In this document: positions 23,401-33,456 of the stretch, in pieces | Numbering within the stretch: the first letter of the stretch is position 1 | Layout: the number at the start of each line of letters is the position of its first letter | NCBI GenBank assembly: GCA_948144175.1 | Contig: CANXME010000553.1 | Coordinates: forward strand, 682,001 to 746,000 | Reading direction: 5' to 3' | DNA: 64,000 nucleotides | From: Closterium sp. NIES-65 | Taxonomy: Eukaryota; Streptophyta; Zygnematophyceae; Desmidiales; Closteriaceae | Notes under the pieces: model-generated | Seen by the model: only the letters and a program-made list of their open reading frames with translations | Databases searched by the model: none | What the model was told of the DNA's origin: nothing | Made by a program: the position numbers and the translations under genes

Positions 23401-23505
23401 CGCGCGCCAAAAATAGGTTGTACGTCACGGTGCGTGCGACAGATCGAGTAGCAGCGGAAGCAGTAGTAGGGCCCACTGGCCAGGAGCATATGTGCTCTGA
23501 AACCA

Positions 23506-23631
23506 TGTGAGAATGAACGAGAAATTAATTGACTAAGTGAAAGTTGGGTACAAATACAAACCCTAGAAAGCTGTACCCCATATGTGCTACCCCACTATAG
23601 CCTACAATAGCAATGTCATATAAATCTGACA
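23506..23631 (-). repeat. Copia-2 5' LTR, 126 bp
   Basis: Differs from the copy at 16895-17020 at two positions. Adjoins the minus-strand primer-binding site at about 23490-23505. Confidence 0.9.
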
Positions 23632-25070
23632 CTGCAATCTCGAACCTCAAAAATATTTTGTGCTCGCCGTCCGTGCTTCACATTGCAGATCCGCACCGTA
23701 CGTTCGAGCTCGTCATTGATGCTAGCGACATCGCTGTGGGAGCAGGAATGTTGCAGGACTTCGGGAACGACCTCGAGTCAATCGCATACGAGTCCCGCAA
23801 GCTTCACCCGCCCGAATGCAACTACCCGATACACGACCGCGAGATGGTGGCAATCGTGCACGTGTTCAAGGTATGGCGATGTAACCTCACGGAATCTGAC
23901 GTGACAGTACGGACAGACCACCGATCACTACAGTACCTTCACGCCCAACCGAATCTCAACCCACGACAGATCCGCTGGTTGGACTATATGGAGTCAGATT
24001 TCCACTACACGGTCTCGTACAAAAAAGGTGCATCCAACATCGCTGACGCACTGACACGCCCCACCGCCCAACTCCACGCCATCCTACTCGCCCAAACCAA
24101 CCCACAGCTAACATACCTATTCACCCACGGACACAGTACTGACCCATTTTTCATGACCGGGAATTCACACCAACTAGCAGAAGCAAAAGGAGTCTATTAC
24201 GTAAAAGCAGGCACAAACCGCATCTGGGTACTCGCGTATACACTACCGAGGGAACTGTTACTGCATGAGGTACACAACCGGATTACCTTGGGACATTTCG
24301 AGGTAGAAAAAACGCGACAGCAACTGCAGCGGTATTACTATTGGCCGGAGCCGTTGACCGACGTACAGCACTACGTGGGCTCGTATCCTACGTGTCTGGT
24401 GATGAAGAGCTCGCGAAAAAGAAAGGTGGGTCAGTTGCAACCGATTCCACCGCCAGAGCGCGCCTGGCAACAAGTTACCATGGATTTCGTCACAGGGTTA
24501 CCTTCGAACCCTGGGGGTAACGACTCAGTTATGGTCGTCGTTGAGAGGTTGACGAAGATGGCACGCTTCTCTACTTGCAAGAAATAGATCTCATCCGAAG
24601 AAATCCCTCGCCTGTTTATCGCAGCTGTCATTCGACAACACGGGATACTAGCCGCGATAATCAGCGACCGCGACACGAAGTTCACCAGCAACTTTTGGAC
24701 CAAGCTACAGTTCAGCTCGTCGTACCACCCCGAGACCGACGGTCAAATGGAGCGGACGAATCAGACGATGGAGTAGTTTATTCGTGCCACGTGCGACGAC
24801 CCGACAACTTGGGAGCAGCAGCTGCCGCTGATTGAGTTCGCGTACAACAACGCCACGTCAACGATGACGCAGCAGTCCCCACTCTACCTGAACTATAGGC
24901 AAAACCGTACAGTGCCCATGACGCCGGGTCCGGACATCCCAACCCCACGCGTACAACAATTCACCGAGATTCTGCAAGCTGCCCGCACCAGAGCCGCCAA
25001 AGCAATTAAAAAAGAAAATGTCATCACTAAGCGCAACACTGACCGCCACCGCCACCCGCCAACACTGTAG

Positions 25071-25155
25071 TGTAAGGAATTTTCTCGACATTCCTTAGTG
25101 CGCCCTACAACATCGCGTACAGCAGCAGCCGTTGTTCGCCCGTTACTGCTAACGC
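25071..25155 (+). repeat. Partial Gypsy-1 3' LTR
   Basis: Starts TGTAAGGAATTTTC and follows the 5' LTR for about 80 bp with a few substitutions before similarity is lost. Confidence 0.75.
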
Positions 25156-25179
25156 TAAGCTCCGTATATTGTAACGGTG

Positions 25180-25240
25180 TGTTACGGGTGCAATAAATCT
25201 AGGTAGCAAGGATTCCACTAAGTGTAAAATGAGTAGATTG
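25180..25240 (-). repeat. Inverted fragment of a Gypsy-1-type LTR end
   Basis: TGTTACGGGTGCAAT and the following sequence (GGTAGCAAG, CACTAAGTG) match the reverse complement of the last 60 bp of the 5' LTR. It therefore lies head-to-head with the partial LTR at 25071. Confidence 0.7.
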
Positions 25241-26981
25241 TAACGTATCCAACCTATCCAGCCTTGGAAGGCTCAACTCCTAGCGTATGAAAGACGAGTG
25301 ACCCTATACCACCCCAAGGGCCAATCGGGGTGGTGCCAAAAAAACACCGCCTTTAGTGCTGATCCGACGATCAGAGCTGATCAGAGCTGATGTTGCGACC
25401 ACGTGACATCATTCGCGACAAGTAGATTTCAGATATAAAATCCAGTAGGCCCCCCACTTCACCCTCTCCACTTCACCCTCTCTACACGAAAATGCCAGGA
25501 AACCTTCGAGACAAAATGGATGTGGAAGGGTGTAACAAAATGGTTCGCCGGACATCCTCATAAATAATTTAACCCTCGGATTGGGGGGTTATTATATCTA
25601 ACGGCTGTAAATCGTCGCAACTATTATGGAAGGACGTAGAAAAACGATTTGGACCACTCGTTACGAGTGCCCTGCTTTGCTGATGTGGAGGATGCCGTCG
25701 CACTCGTCCTCAAATCACCCAGCTGGTGGTACGTATTCAGACTAGACTCGTTTTCTTAACGGTATCGAAAATTTACACAGCTATCCTTCGCCCCTTTGAC
25801 AACTACCAGGTCAGTCTCACCGTTGCGCACCTAGAGGTTGTGCGCCATGTCGTTATTGACAACGCTCCTCGAAGTTTTTTGGTCCCCCTAACATCAGGTA
25901 CTATACAGGCTGATAATTTTTATTCAACCATACAGCAAAATCTAAACCGGGATATTTCAAGAACGGACGCCACAATAGCCTAAACTGGTGTGCACTAGTC
26001 TCCCACACACTAGCTCCTCAGCTGGTGTCGACAGATCTTGTGAGGAGAATGCATGCATTATAAACGCTTGCGCATGCCCACGTGCGCTAGACTATGCTGG
26101 CTATCACTTTATCCGCTACTTGGCGTCACCTCCAATTTTCGCCGCCACGCCATCATGTCAAGGAATGGCCTAAAGAAGCTATTTGTTCGTCCAGTGACAG
26201 CAAGGCACCACGCGATGCGCGAACCAGTATCTTCACTTCCTAGGCTGGATGAATGGATCTTGCTTCAGTTCAATCGCGATCGGCATCGAGATTCCGCCGC
26301 GAAACCTAATATTGCGATACGGTTTCCAGTCTGGGAAAAACGTGTGATACTAGAGCTGATTTACAACAAGATTTCGAGGGCATGGGGGAGTTCGGAAAGA
26401 AACGTGCAATATCTAAAGATGCGAAAGATGGTCGCGAGAGCATCATCTTCCACCATGCGCGGTTTTGTGTGCATCTATTGCTGCCGCTGTGGTCCCGAGC
26501 TGAAAGCTTTCCACCGCCAAATCAGGAAACCTAGCCCCCCCACCTTCGTTGCTCTCACACGGTTTCCGTCGCCCAAATCTCCCATTCGCCGGTGCGGGTT
26601 ACTTAAGTGAGAAAGCTAGCTCGGCCTGTCATAATTCGTCTTATTCACCCATACCAAAGCTCCACCTCACTTCTGCATCGGTAATCCTCCTTCCACACAG
26701 TGCGTAGTAACAAACTTCTCGTCTTTTACCGCTGCGTGGTCACACAAACCAGACTAACCCACTCTCGCGATCGCACATTTCTCGAGCGTCGTATAACCAC
26801 GAGTGGTACTCCATTCCTCCATACAAAGACAAGCTCTCGCGCTGAAAACGAGCCGTTTCCCTCCTCGTACCGCGCTGATCTCGAGCCTCAAGCTTCCAGG
26901 GGAGCGTCCAGCCAACGATTGCTCCCGTGCCATTGACGTGCCACTGATTTTCCGGAAATCTTCACGTTTTATTCCCGAAAC
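25241..26981. other. Spacer upstream of gene C
   Basis: No gene I can support. There is a hairpin-like pair CCACCCC / GGGGTGG near 25300-25325, a short direct repeat GATCAGAGCT near 25370-25390, and a TATA-like ATATAAAA near 25434 followed by an ATG with only 23 codons. ORFs at 25726-25983 and 26053-26610 show no domain. The right-hand end (about 26600-26981) should contain the promoter and 5' UTR of gene C. Confidence 0.5.
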
Positions 26982-29900
26982 ATGACGGCCCTGGCCCGTG
27001 GTCGGGAAGCGGAGTCGCAAGATGGACGACGCCAGCTTTCCCTGGTTTCAGATTCGCCGCCTAACCTGCCGCGGCGGCTCCCGCCTTCCTGGCAACCATG
27101 GACTACGGAGGTAAGGACATTGCGAATCCACGTGCTATTACGTGTGATCTTTCACCTACTGCTACGTGCATACCTAGCACTGCTAGGTCAAAGTGTCCCG
27201 CCGTGGTCCTTTTGAAGAAGGTGGTTCAAACTGTTCCACGTATGCCACATCCCGCGCCATTTCAGCAATAGTTGCGGCCGTGCCGCACAATGCAGCTTGT
27301 TGACAGCCGTTCCCTCCGCCTCTGCTACCCTCTGCCACTTACCTTCTGTATATTCCCTCGTCCTGTACTATATGTACTCATCATTTGTTACCTCTGCCAC
27401 TTAACCTTACTCTCTGTCGCTTGTTCTAACTTGCTTATCCTCGGCCACTTATCCTGTTTCCCTTGCCCATATCGCTTTACTTCTGTCCCTCACCCCGATG
27501 GCTAACTTTTCGTCCCTTACTCTCGCTTGCCCCATAGCCCCCTCCCGGCTCAGCAGGGGGACGCAGTGCTGCTGCGGCACGCGGGTCACCCTATTTCGCC
27601 GTCTGTCTCTTACCCTCTGTCCCTTACCCTCATTTTCCTTCCATCTGGCAGGAGGACGCGGTGCTGCTGCGGCACGCGCTGAGGCACGGCACGCGGCAGT
27701 GGGGGCGGCTGGTGCGAGGCAAGCAGCTCCTGCGCGGCAACAAGGCGTGCTGCAACCGTTTCCTCTTCCTCAAAAAGTGAGCCCTGCATGCATGCAAGCC
27801 ACAATGCCATTTGCTGCAACCGCTTCCTCTTCCTCAAAAAGTGAGCGGGGGATCGTTCTGCTGCCTCTCATGCCCTGTTACACCACCGTGCCATGCAACG
27901 TGCTTAGGGAGGAAATGCAGTGCAGCCTGTACAATGCAGTCCGCCTACTGTCTGAACTTCCCCACTCGCTCTATCTTGTGTCTAGATGAATCCATTGATT
28001 CGCGGATTGCATGCTTTGCGTTATGGATTTGAGCGCCTGGGTTCATGTCTGACACACTTCTTCATTCGAACCGCACTTTTTTTTTTTTTAATGTGTTTTC
28101 AGGAAGTTTACCCAGAAGCCCACTGATGCCACATTGCCAGCTCAGCAACAGTTCCAGCAAGGCCCATCCGTCTCCACTTCCTCCAGCCAACCACAGCGAC
28201 ACATGTGTAGCCGTCCTGATGTGGCGTTGCAATATGGCGGGCTGTCATTGGTCGAGTGCATGCAGCTGTTCCTCCCCGCTGGTATTCGAGACATCGTGGT
28301 CCCACCTGCTGTTTCACCTGACCATGCACCTGAGTTCAATCCAGCACCTGCTGAGGCTATCCTCGCGGATCCGGAGCAGTTTGTACCGAGCATGGGACGC
28401 CTAGGGAGAGAGAATGCAGTAGCAGCAGCAGCAGTAACAGCAGCAGCAGCAGCAATAGCAGCAGCAGCACCAGCAGCAGCAGCAGCATCAGGACAAGTAG
28501 GAGAAGGAGCAACAGGAGCTCAGCAGCGCACAGCATCAGTGGCAGATCGCCAGCTGGCTCACATTCTGTTTCCGGAATTACGAGCCACAGATGTATGCAC
28601 CATGAACCCCATGAATCGGGGGATGAAGAGGCTTCGCAATGTCAACACAGGATTCAGCAGCGGCGGCGCTCACACCGGCACGTGTGAAGGCCTGTCGGCT
28701 GTGCAGCTTCAAAACATTGAAGTTGGTGATGCCTTGGCTGAGCGCTCGCTGCTTCTGCAGGCCGCTGACAGCCGGACCTGCCAGCGGAATTGCGGGAATA
28801 GGTGAGGCTGTGACTCGAGATGTTGAAGCTTATGTGCTTCTTTTGTGCCTGCACAATGTGCATGGATTTCTGGTAATATACTCTGATTTTGTGCCGTTTT
28901 CGGATCCAGTGGACCTCCGTTTATCCGACGTCGAATCCTGGCGAGTTCGCTTGTTCTCTTCTCATCCATTCTCCCCCCTCTTCTCTGTTCTTCCCTCTTC
29001 TCTGCTCTTTCCTCTCTTCTCTGCTCTTCCTGTCTTCTCTGTATCTGCTCTGCTCTACACTGTTTAGGCGGACCACCCTGTCATCCTGGCTCATGGCGTC
29101 TCTTCTGCAGCAGAAGCAACAGCAACAGCTGCCCCAGCATCAGGAGCAGCAACAGCAGCAACAGGAGCAGCAAGAAGAGCAACAACAGAATCAGCAGCAG
29201 GAACAGCTGCCATCACGGTTCACACAGGCTCCAATTGGGTCCAAGTCAACTCAGACTTTCCAGTCAATGAATGGACCCTCAGTCCGGCCTGCAGCTCACT
29301 GCAGCAGCATCAACACACCCATCTGGGGCTCTCTCCCCGCCCTTGACTGGCCTCTTTCCTTCTCAACCTCCCTCTCACCCTCCTTCACACCCTCCTTCAC
29401 ACCCTCCTTTTCACCCTCCGTCACACATTTCCTCGCACCCTCTCTCTCACCGACCCACATGTCCACCTCTCGGACCTACCCAGCCAGCCCTCTCTCATCC
29501 GCGTCGCACTGGCACTCCACCTCTCGCAAGCCCTTCGCCTTCAGCCTGACTCAAAGCTCCCTCCTGCATACCGCCCTTCCTAACATCTTTTCGCCATCCC
29601 TCCACTCTACCGTCCCTCCTCCCACCACTCCCTCCACCGCCCTCCCCATCGCTCCTGCCAGACACAACCCTCTCCCGTCCCCTTCCTCCTTCATACCCTT
29701 CCCTTCAGCTCCCAGCCAGTTTGCTGCTTTGTTCACGCCCACTCCTCTCATTACACCCACGACGCTAACGGTGTCATCAGCCCCTACCACCGTCATCAAC
29801 CGTGGCCCACCGCACTCTATTCCCTCCTTCCCCTTACTCTCGGACCTCCAGTCCGCCCTCCACTCTCCACCGGCCAAAGCACCTCTCACACTCTCCGACC

Positions 29901-30703
29901 CACAGCACTACCCTTCTCAGTGCTACCCTTCCCGCAGTGCCTCCCCAAGCAACGCTGCTTCCTCCGCTTCTGTCGAATGCTCCCCGCCTTCCTCCCAGAC
30001 CTCCTCCCAACCCTCCTTCCAACACGTCTTCCGACCCTCCGCTACGCCAGTGGAATCACAGCAGCTGCGAGCCACAGCCGCTCCGTCAGCTGCTCCTTCC
30101 CACCCTGCTGCAGCAGCAACATCCGCAAGCGTGCTTTGCATTCCTCCCATTCCTCCTGTGCTTCCAGCAGCAGCAGCCCTTCCAACTTCTTTGTATCATG
30201 CAACAATGGACACACCTCCCTTGTCTTCACCTGCACTAGCAGCAGAACATGGGAGGCCGCAGAAGATGCCTCGGACGAGCCGAGGAGTTTTGCCCCCCGC
30301 TGCTCTGGAATTCGCCCGCTCCTTTTTTTCTGGGCTGTTGGGCAGGGTTGATCACCAGGGAAGCGAGAGCAGCGACAGGGAAGGACTGCCTAGTTTGAGC
30401 GAGTCTTTACTGTCTGACATGGTTACTGCAGCGACTGCTGCTCCTGGTGTAACTGCTACCCCTGATGTGACTGATTCTCCAGCAGCAGCGGCTCTTGCAG
30501 CAGCAGCAGCAGCAGAAGGCATACCAGTATGTCAGGGAGAGGTATCCATTTGGAAGGATCTGATTGAGCTGGAGGGCGGGGAGATGGAGGTGGTCTGTGG
30601 TGTGGAGAAGAGAGCAGGGTTGGCGCTGGGCTCTTTCTGCGAGCTGGAGGTCCTCTTACAGGAGAATGAACAAGCTAGTGTGGCACCATTTGGCACACAA
30701 TGA
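26982..30703 (+). CDS. Single-repeat MYB-like regulator, copy C, intact four-exon gene
   Basis: Exons 26982-27110, 27652-27776, 28103-28801 and 29068-30703 join at GT/AG sites in consistent phase to give 862 residues ending TGA. Residues 40-80 form one MYB repeat with the classic spacing W-x19-W-x19-F (PWTTEED, RQW, NRF), split by intron 1 just after PWTTE. The LLRGNKACCNRF helix resembles the R2 repeat of plant R2R3 proteins, and the WGRLVRGKQLL stretch recalls DUO1-type proteins; no second repeat follows. Then come an ALQYGGLSLVECMQLF block, poly-Ala, a Gln-rich region opening exon 4, a long Ser/Pro/Thr-rich middle, and conserved C-terminal blocks EFARSFFSGL and EVSIWKDLIELE, perhaps an activation or partner-binding segment. 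Likely a nuclear DNA-binding regulator; the class is uncertain. Confidence 0.8.
27553..27582 (+). other. Stray copy of the 5' end of gene C exon 2, within intron 1
   Basis: GGGGACGCAGTGCTGCTGCG follows an AG acceptor and a pyrimidine-rich tract and matches the start of exon 2 (27652) almost base for base, then stops after the codons for VLLRHA. Confidence 0.8.
27811..27846 (+). other. Stray copy of the 3' end of gene C exon 2 with its donor, within intron 2
   Basis: TGCTGCAACCGCTTCCTC and the following CTTCCTCAAAAAGTGAGC repeat the end of exon 2 and its splice donor (27749-27782). The same fragment with its upstream flank (27787 onward) also begins copy B at 2322. Confidence 0.85.
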
Positions 30704-30800
30704 ACAAAGACTTGTCAAATGCAGTAGTTGGTAATGTAAATTACATGAGTTTCGCTGGCAGTTCTTGTGCGCCAATGTGTAGCCTTTGATTTGTAATGAA

Positions 30801-30840
30801 CTCATTTCAACTGGCAAATTACAACATGCACCTCGAGCTA
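30801..30840 (+). repeat. 40-bp inverted repeat, left copy
   Basis: Pairs with 36925-36964 in opposite orientation with 39 of 40 positions identical. The right copy overlaps the start of repeat B2 of the DIRS-like element. Confidence 0.85.
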
Positions 30841-30854
30841 GACAAAATAAGTGC

Positions 30855-30881
30855 TACCATATTACCCCGGATAGTAGCGCC
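30855..30881 (+). repeat. TACC-ended inverted repeat, left copy
   Basis: TACCATATTACCCCGG and following bases pair with 37097-37123 inverted (TACCGTATGGCCCCGG) at about 21 of 27 positions. It looks like the terminus of a DNA transposon family. Confidence 0.5.
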
Positions 30882-31255
30882 TATGCGCTTATAATAAAAT
30901 TGGTTTTTTTGGTGGGGGTGCTTTTAAGTGAGTATCGGCCATAAGCGCCGCCGCCGGCGCTTATATAATGACAAGTACAGAAATACAACTTAAACGCATA
31001 AAAATGTACATTTCTGTCTCGTAGGTTCAATGGCGTCCTAAATTTGAATCGCGTGAGGGCGAATCTCTGACGTTGCACATAGCTTTTCGCACGTCAATTT
31101 GCCCGCGTGCCACCTCATCCTGACTGGACACGAAACCAGTCAGGACCTCGAAAGTCAAACAAAGTGAAAATGGGTGCTGACTCGCTTGAATTTCGAAATT
31201 CGTGACTGTTTTAATCAGGATTGAAAGAATAAAATTATACATGCGCTTATAATAA

Positions 31256-31436
31256 ATTATAATTTTAAACACACGAAGTGTTTTTCAAAATTACGTATTT
31301 CGAAAGCGCAGCTGCTTGTAACGCATGTTTTGGCATCGTCGAAGCGCGCTAAACGCCCTTCTCCAACTACAAATCGTGGGTTGGAGCTCATTTCCCTCCA
31401 CCCACGTCTCTCGTTTTCCAACGGCTCATGCAACTC
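31256..31436 (+). repeat. Split direct repeat A1
   Basis: Starts ATTATAATTTTAAACACACG and ends GGCTCATGCAACTC. Repeated at 36590-36770 and, inverted and diverged, at about 37240-37440. Confidence 0.9.
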
Positions 31437-31554
31437 CATTTTCTCGAGCTCACTTCTAGTTTTACCGTTCAAGCTGGCGAGGACTCGCTCATTACCTAGA
31501 GGCGTTTCACCTTCAACTTTATTAGCCGACATCCTTAACCAAAACCGCTCAACG

Positions 31555-32757
31555 ATGGCTGCGACGCCGACGCTTAACCGTGCTAACGACATCGTCGCCA
31601 ACGACCCGATAATTTCCGACAACGACCGTAATGCCCGTGAAACGACGGGCGAGCGTCGCAACAAGCGCCGGGCAGACGGCGAAACATCCGCCCCGACCGC
31701 CGTGGACGTGCTGTTGGGCGGGCTCGAAGTCAACAAAAACGCCGAGCAGCACCCCCAGCACCCTTCGGCGCCTGTGGCGCCAGTGGCACCTGTGGCGCCA
31801 GTGGCGCCTGTGGCGCTAGTGGCGAACGTGGCGACACACGCCGCGGACGCGGAGCACGCGCCAGCGGCACACGCCTCCGGCCGGCCGTCGCGTCAGCGCC
31901 AGAGGCGCCGTACGGCTGCCTCGTCTGACGCGACGGCTGACCAGGCCTTGACCGAGGCGTTGACCCCGGACCAAGTCAAGGCCCTCCTGTCCCTGTTACA
32001 GCAGCACCCTGCTAGCGCGATCGCCGCCGAAACTACACAACCTGCTGCATCTGCATCGGCTAAAAACGACATTGCAAAAAAGGAAAAAGGAGCAAAAGGA
32101 CCATCAACGCGCCGCCACGACAAGGAGGCCGTTACCAGCGCTCCTGAAGCTGCAGCAGACAACAACGACTCCGACGACTCAGACGACGACGCCGGTGAGG
32201 CTCCGAACAACGCAACAAATTTTCCCCCCATGGAAAATCTCCCTCCCCTCCCTTGCACTAACCCCACTTTTTCGGCGGCAAACTTCATTGACCCGATCGT
32301 GCGAGCGAAAGTGGAGCCCCTGGAGGACCTGAGGGCCTACCTGAAGCACGCGGAGTACAAACTGCAGCGCGGCGACGCGGCGGGCGGACTTGAAATGGTC
32401 GCGAGCGCCCTCGACTACATTTCGGAGTGCTACGACATGCTTCAAGTCGAGGACGCCACCGACGATCGCGTCGCCAAGCGGTTCAAGATGTACCAGCAGA
32501 AGAGCCTCCTTACCTCCCGCCCGTTCAAGCAAGCCGTCGCCGACGTGGCAGCAATACATCGCGCGGAGGGTGCGCATGCTCGATCCCACCGCGGCGGAGG
32601 TCGCGGGCCCATGGTGTTCAACCCCAAGCGCGGCCCGCCTATGGGGAGCTTCCACGGCTTCCGTGGGACATGCTTCCGCTGCGGCCAGCCGGGGCATGTG
32701 GCAAGTGGCTGCCCGCGGAATGGCAATGGTGGCCAAGGACCCGCACCCGTGGTGTAG
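31555..32757 (+). CDS. DIRS-like element Gag-like protein with CCHC knuckle
   Basis: The frame is open from 31330, but its first codons lie in repeat A1, so Met at 31555 (MAATPTLNRAND) is preferred, giving 400 residues. A charged, Ala-rich N-terminus is followed by a VAPVAP repeat (near 31780-31830), an acidic stretch, a predicted helical part (LEDLRAYLKHAEYKLQ) and a C-terminal zinc knuckle CFRCGQPGHVASGC near 32670-32715. Presumed to bind element RNA and form the particle. A poly-A run (33051-33073) and a GA microsatellite (33226-33360) separate it from the RT frame. Confidence 0.8.
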   Translation: MAATPTLNRANDIVANDPIISDNDRNARETTGERRNKRRADGETSAPTAVDVLLGGLEVNKNAEQHPQHPSAPVAPVAPVAPVAPVALVANVATHAADAEHAPAAHASGRPSRQRQRRRTAASSDATADQALTEALTPDQVKALLSLLQQHPASAIAAETTQPAASASAKNDIAKKEKGAKGPSTRRHDKEAVTSAPEAAADNNDSDDSDDDAGEAPNNATNFPPMENLPPLPCTNPTFSAANFIDPIVRAKVEPLEDLRAYLKHAEYKLQRGDAAGGLEMVASALDYISECYDMLQVEDATDDRVAKRFKMYQQKSLLTSRPFKQAVADVAAIHRAEGAHARSHRGGGRGPMVFNPKRGPPMGSFHGFRGTCFRCGQPGHVASGCPRNGNGGQGPAPVV

Positions 32758-33050
32758 GGATGGTCCTTGAGCGTTTGCGCCTTAGCGCGCGTGGCACGGT
32801 GCACGTCAAGTGCGCTGACCGTGGGCAACCCAAAGGGGTTTGCGGTGGCTATGAGCCAAGCCCTAGTTAGGGGTGATGATTAGGCTATAGGCCTAGGTGG
32901 CAGGAGAGGGACTAGAAAGCCCTTTGGTCCCATAATTTGGCCCGTGCGGTGCGGGGCGGATGCATGCTAGGAAGCATGGCTATGTGTGGCCCGTTTCTTA
33001 TAAGGGCTTTATTTTTAAAGAAGTACTTTCTGATCTTGGCTTTGGATGAC

Positions 33051-33272
33051 AAAAAAAAAAAAAAAAAAAAAAACCAGAGAGCAACAAAATGGCAAGCACC
33101 CACACGAACCCGAGCAAACGGCCCCACCATTCGCTGGCATTGGTAGCCTTTATATTGGCCACGAACCAAAAAGGCATGTCATGGATAAAGGGAAAGCAAG
33201 AGCAAATGCAAAGAGTGAACGAGAGCGAGATAGAGAGAGAGAAAGAAGGAGAGAGAGAGAGAGAGAGAGAGG

Positions 33273-33323
<51 letters not shown>

Positions 33324-33360
33324 GGATAGAGGGAGAGAGAGAGCGAGAGGGGAGAGAGAG
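33051..33360. repeat. Poly-A run and GA microsatellite between gag and RT frames
   Basis: There are 23 consecutive A at 33051-33073 and a (GA)n-rich stretch from about 33226 to 33360. ORFs reading RERERE or SLSLSL here are repeat artefacts. Confidence 0.9.
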
Positions 33361-33456
33361 GCGAACCGCGTCACACATGGGTGACAAACGATGATTACGA
33401 CTTGTTGATGTGTCTACACACGCGTTATCGCATGCACATTCCTGAGACACGATGGC

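Larger units (their letters stand above)
16895..23631 (-). mobile_element. Copia-2: Ty1/Copia LTR element, broken, inserted in Gypsy-1 pol
   Basis: Minus-strand element with 126-bp LTRs at 23506-23631 (5') and 16895-17020 (3') that differ at 2 positions. The flanks are CTGCC (16890-16894) and CTGCA (23632-23636), a 5-bp duplication with one mismatch. The primer-binding site TGGTTTCAGAGC adjoins the 5' LTR on the minus strand. Parts, reading leftward: GC-rich leader (about 22400-23400), gag with two TPQQLREWY motifs (about 21890-22284), protease and integrase (about 20176-21870), Gly/Pro repeat linker (19466-20188), then RT and RNase H (about 17270-18700). The coding region is broken in several places. 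It is slightly older than Copia-1. Confidence 0.9.
5705..25155 (+). mobile_element. Gypsy-1: Ty3/Gypsy LTR element, broken, hosting a MITE and two Copia elements
   Basis: The 5' LTR (5705-6494) is followed by a primer-binding site of the initiator-Met tRNA type (TTGGTATCAGATCC from 6497). Parts in order on the plus strand: gag from about 6680 to 7590, a CCHC zinc knuckle (CFACNRPGHRKSEC) near 15220-15260, an aspartic protease with the VDGGASHN motif near 15510, reverse transcriptase remnants about 16080-16890, RNase H resuming at 23637 (FELVIDASD, VRTDHRSLQYL) and the start of integrase to about 25070. The body is interrupted by Copia-1 in gag and Copia-2 in pol. It is broken at many sites and clearly older than its guests. 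The family is shared with the LTR at 63661-63991. Confidence 0.85.
30704..31255. other. Spacer between gene C and the DIRS-like element, with inverted repeats
   Basis: Holds the 3' flank of gene C, a 40-bp segment (30801-30840) repeated inverted at 36925-36964, a TACC-ended segment (30855-30881) repeated inverted at 37097-37123, two copies of ATGCGCTTATAATAAA (near 30883 and 31241) and a perfect 9-bp hairpin at 31119-31144. No gene seen. Confidence 0.6.

Noticed and set aside
26053-26610. 185-codon plus-strand ORF upstream of gene C
   Set aside because: No domain, Cys/Arg-rich without pattern, and no homologous segment seen beside copy A or B.
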